NCBI GenBank assembly: GCA_002868985.1
Contig: PKTV01000271.1
Span: 1-16,200, forward strand
Reading direction: 5' to 3'
Length of the DNA: 16,200 nucleotides
Source: Desulfobacteraceae bacterium
Lineage (GTDB): Bacteria > Desulfobacterota > Desulfobacteria > Desulfobacterales > UBA11574
A program made the position numbers and the translations under genes. Under the pieces are notes generated by a model. The model did no database searches. It was not told where the DNA came from and worked only from the letters and a program-made list of their open reading frames with translations. Position 1 is the first letter of the stretch. Every line of letters starts with the position of its first letter. Of the stretch, positions 14,878 to 16,200 are shown in pieces.

Positions 14878-15702
14878 ATGGCAATTGAAGGAAAAGATTA
14901 CGAAGACCTTAAACAAGCCGTAATGCGTCTCGAATTTCCCAGTTTCATTTCCAAAATTACCAATTTTATAGAAAAACCTGTCGTAAAAATTATCGATAGC
15001 TTACCTGTTCAAGCATCTCAAAACATACAAGATGCGGTAAAGGTTACCCTAAAGCATCTATTGACCCTCACCGTAAAAACAATGGACAAAGAGTTCAAAC
15101 GCGAAGCATCAACAACGACTCATAAAATTGCAAGCGGCCTAAGCGGTGCTTTAGGTGGAGCCTTTGGATTGCCTGCCCTCGCAGTAGAACTTCCGATATC
15201 GACATCGATAATTTTACGTTCGATTGCCGATATTGCGAGGAGCGAAGGAGAAGATATTACAGCACTTCAATCAAGATTGGCCTGCCTCGAAGTTTTCGCT
15301 CTTGGCGGCAAATCCGATACTGACGACGGGGCTGAAACGGGGTATTTTGCAGTGCGCGCTGTCCTGGCAAAGGCTGTAAGCGATGCCGCAAAACACATTG
15401 CCGCCAAAGGTCTGTCAGAGAAAGGAGCCCCGCCTATTGTAAGATTAATCACCCAACTTGCATCTCGCTTTGGGACTGTCGTTTCTGAAAAGGTGTTTGT
15501 CCAAGGAGTACCGGTTATTGGAGCACTTGGAGGTGCGACGATAAATCTCCTGTTTGTTGACCATTTCCAAGAGGTCGCTCGCGGGCATTTTATTGTTCGA
15601 CGTTTGGAAAGAAAATATGGAAAAGAAGCGGTGAAAGAGGAATACATAAAAATCTTATCAGAGTATATGAAAAACTCATCGGGATCTCAAGGACATCCAT
15701 AA
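14878..15702 (+). CDS. EcsC family protein
   Basis: A 274-residue protein of the EcsC family, named after the third gene of the Bacillus ecs locus; the molecular role is unknown. Typical features are the central glycine-rich segment HKIASGLSGALGGAFGLPALAVELPISTSIILRSIADIA (a possible hairpin of amphipathic or membrane-associated helices), the CLEVFALGG motif, and near the end VPVIGALGGATINLLFVDHFQEVARGHFIVRRLERKYG. No signal peptide is seen. The ATG at 14878 has AGGAG at 14866-14870, 7 nt upstream, so it is preferred over an in-frame TTG at 14857. There are no ecsA or ecsB genes beside it, so it stands alone, as often outside Bacilli. The YwbE gene follows about 75 nt downstream. Confidence 0.9.
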   Translation: MAIEGKDYEDLKQAVMRLEFPSFISKITNFIEKPVVKIIDSLPVQASQNIQDAVKVTLKHLLTLTVKTMDKEFKREASTTTHKIASGLSGALGGAFGLPALAVELPISTSIILRSIADIARSEGEDITALQSRLACLEVFALGGKSDTDDGAETGYFAVRAVLAKAVSDAAKHIAAKGLSEKGAPPIVRLITQLASRFGTVVSEKVFVQGVPVIGALGGATINLLFVDHFQEVARGHFIVRRLERKYGKEAVKEEYIKILSEYMKNSSGSQGHP

Positions 15703-15777
15703 ACAAGTCATTAACGTTTTTAACATATTAAGTTGCCTGAAGGAATTCCAACTTTTGGGGGTAATAAAATTAAAGTC

Positions 15778-15984
15778 ATGAATGATGCAAATCGAGCAAA
15801 AATATCGCCGGGGCTTCATGTTCGGATCGTATTAAAGAAAGACCAGCGATCCGGAAAATTAACGAAAGGTATAGTGAAAGATATTCTGACAAAATCGCCG
15901 ACTCATCCTCATGGTATTAAAGTCCGTTTAGAAAGTGGTAAGGTTGGGCGGGTGAAGGAAATATTAGAAGCTATCTCAAAATAA
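15778..15984 (+). CDS. YwbE family protein
   Basis: A 68-residue protein matching the YwbE family (DUF2196). The diagnostic run is KISPGLHVRIVLKKDQRSGKLTKGIVKDILTKSPTHPHGIKVRLESGKVGRVKEIL, which covers almost the whole protein and suggests a small beta-barrel; the function is not established. The ATG at 15778 gives the usual family length. An in-frame TTG at 15733 would add 15 residues of unconserved sequence. The Shine-Dalgarno is poor: GGGGG lies about 16 nt away and only AAAG is closer. It may be cotranscribed with the EcsC gene, the terminator at 16073-16101 serving both. Confidence 0.85.
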   Translation: MNDANRAKISPGLHVRIVLKKDQRSGKLTKGIVKDILTKSPTHPHGIKVRLESGKVGRVKEILEAISK

Positions 15985-15993
15985 TCTTTTGGC

Positions 15994-16122
15994 CCAACCT
16001 CGGCGTTGGAACCTCGTTTTAAGTCCTCGACATACTTGAGTATGCGTGTCGAAGATCCCGGTACTTTAACGGGGCGGGTTAAAACTCGGCCCCGCCTTTT
16101 TATCCCGCTGGGTTACAGCGGG
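15994..16122 (+). other. Cluster of four hairpins after the YwbE gene
   Basis: In order: CCAAC/GTTGG (15994-16009), CATAC/GTATG with an outer TCGA/TCGA pairing (16027-16052), the GGCGGG/CCCGCC terminator (16073-16101), and CCCGCTG/CAGCGGG with a 5-nt loop (16104-16122). No tRNA cloverleaf fits. It may be only a 3' untranslated region with several stabilising stems, a dispersed palindromic unit, or a small RNA. Confidence 0.45.
16073..16101 (+). terminator. Strong intrinsic terminator
   Basis: GGCGGG (16073-16078) pairs with CCCGCC (16091-16096), followed by TTTTTA. The G+C-rich stem and direct T-tract make it a clear rho-independent terminator for the EcsC-YwbE transcript, about 90 nt after the YwbE stop. 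Confidence 0.8.
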
Positions 16123-16143
16123 GGATCTTGAACCAAAATCTTT

Positions 16144-16170
16144 ATTTTGAGATAGGTTCTATAATAATGG
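16144..16170. repeat. Copy 2 of the dispersed intergenic motif
   Basis: This AT-rich 27-mer begins ATTTTGAGAT, contains AGGTTCTA and ends ATAATGG. About 21 of 27 positions match bases 1-27 of the window, and its right part matches 13163-13181 in reverse complement. It lies just after the EcsC-YwbE terminator. Confidence 0.4.
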
Positions 16171-16200
16171 GGTATTGGGGGATAACTAAAGCCATTTTTG

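Overview
The window is a bacterial chromosomal stretch in which every supported gene reads on the + strand, mostly as single genes or pairs separated by long gaps. The protein set (RecQ with an extra C-terminal HTH, a DUF6122 membrane protein, a Uup-type ABC-F ATPase, two DEAD-box RNA helicases, a 33-residue Lys/Arg-rich protein, EcsC, YwbE, a DUF1499 lipoprotein) and the mixed base composition would fit a Gram-negative environmental bacterium, perhaps Desulfobacterota. That placement is an inference from gene content; there is no rRNA or other marker gene here.

Layout. 1-3128: RecQ, then about 0.5 kb without a firm gene, then a possible small membrane ORF and the DUF6122 protein. 3200-5831: a uracil-DNA-glycosylase-family protein in AT-rich sequence, then the ABC-F ATPase. 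5832-6484: a long gap with a 95-nt imperfect palindrome and a strong intrinsic terminator just before the DeaD/CsdA-like helicase (6485-8131). 8346-8447: a tiny basic protein. 8580-10096: an ABC-2 exporter pair whose permease is cut by an in-frame TGA, with its last membrane helix still readable beyond. 10426-11480: a two-CBS-domain protein and a DUF1499 lipoprotein. 11600-12890: a visibly AT-rich accessory segment with a 58-residue coiled-coil protein, an exact 20-bp tandem duplication covering the next gene's start region, an uncharacterised 202-residue protein, and a small gene broken by a 1-nt frameshift. 12889-14683: four tandem hairpins, then an RhlB-like helicase without a conventional start. 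14878-16101: EcsC, YwbE, then a hairpin cluster ending in a strong terminator.

Working together: several genes concern nucleic-acid remodelling (RecQ, glycosylase, ABC-F, DeaD-like and RhlB-like helicases), but they are not one operon and I see no evidence that they form one system. Both RNA helicases have long structured upstream regions, which suggests control at the RNA level. I did not find a CRISPR array, an integrase or transposase, a tRNA or rRNA, or a recognisable defence locus. The points most worth following are the duplicated start region at 11930-11969, the palindrome at 5952-6046, the terminator inside the DeaD leader, the two gene lesions, and a short dispersed repeat found at both ends of the window and at 13163.
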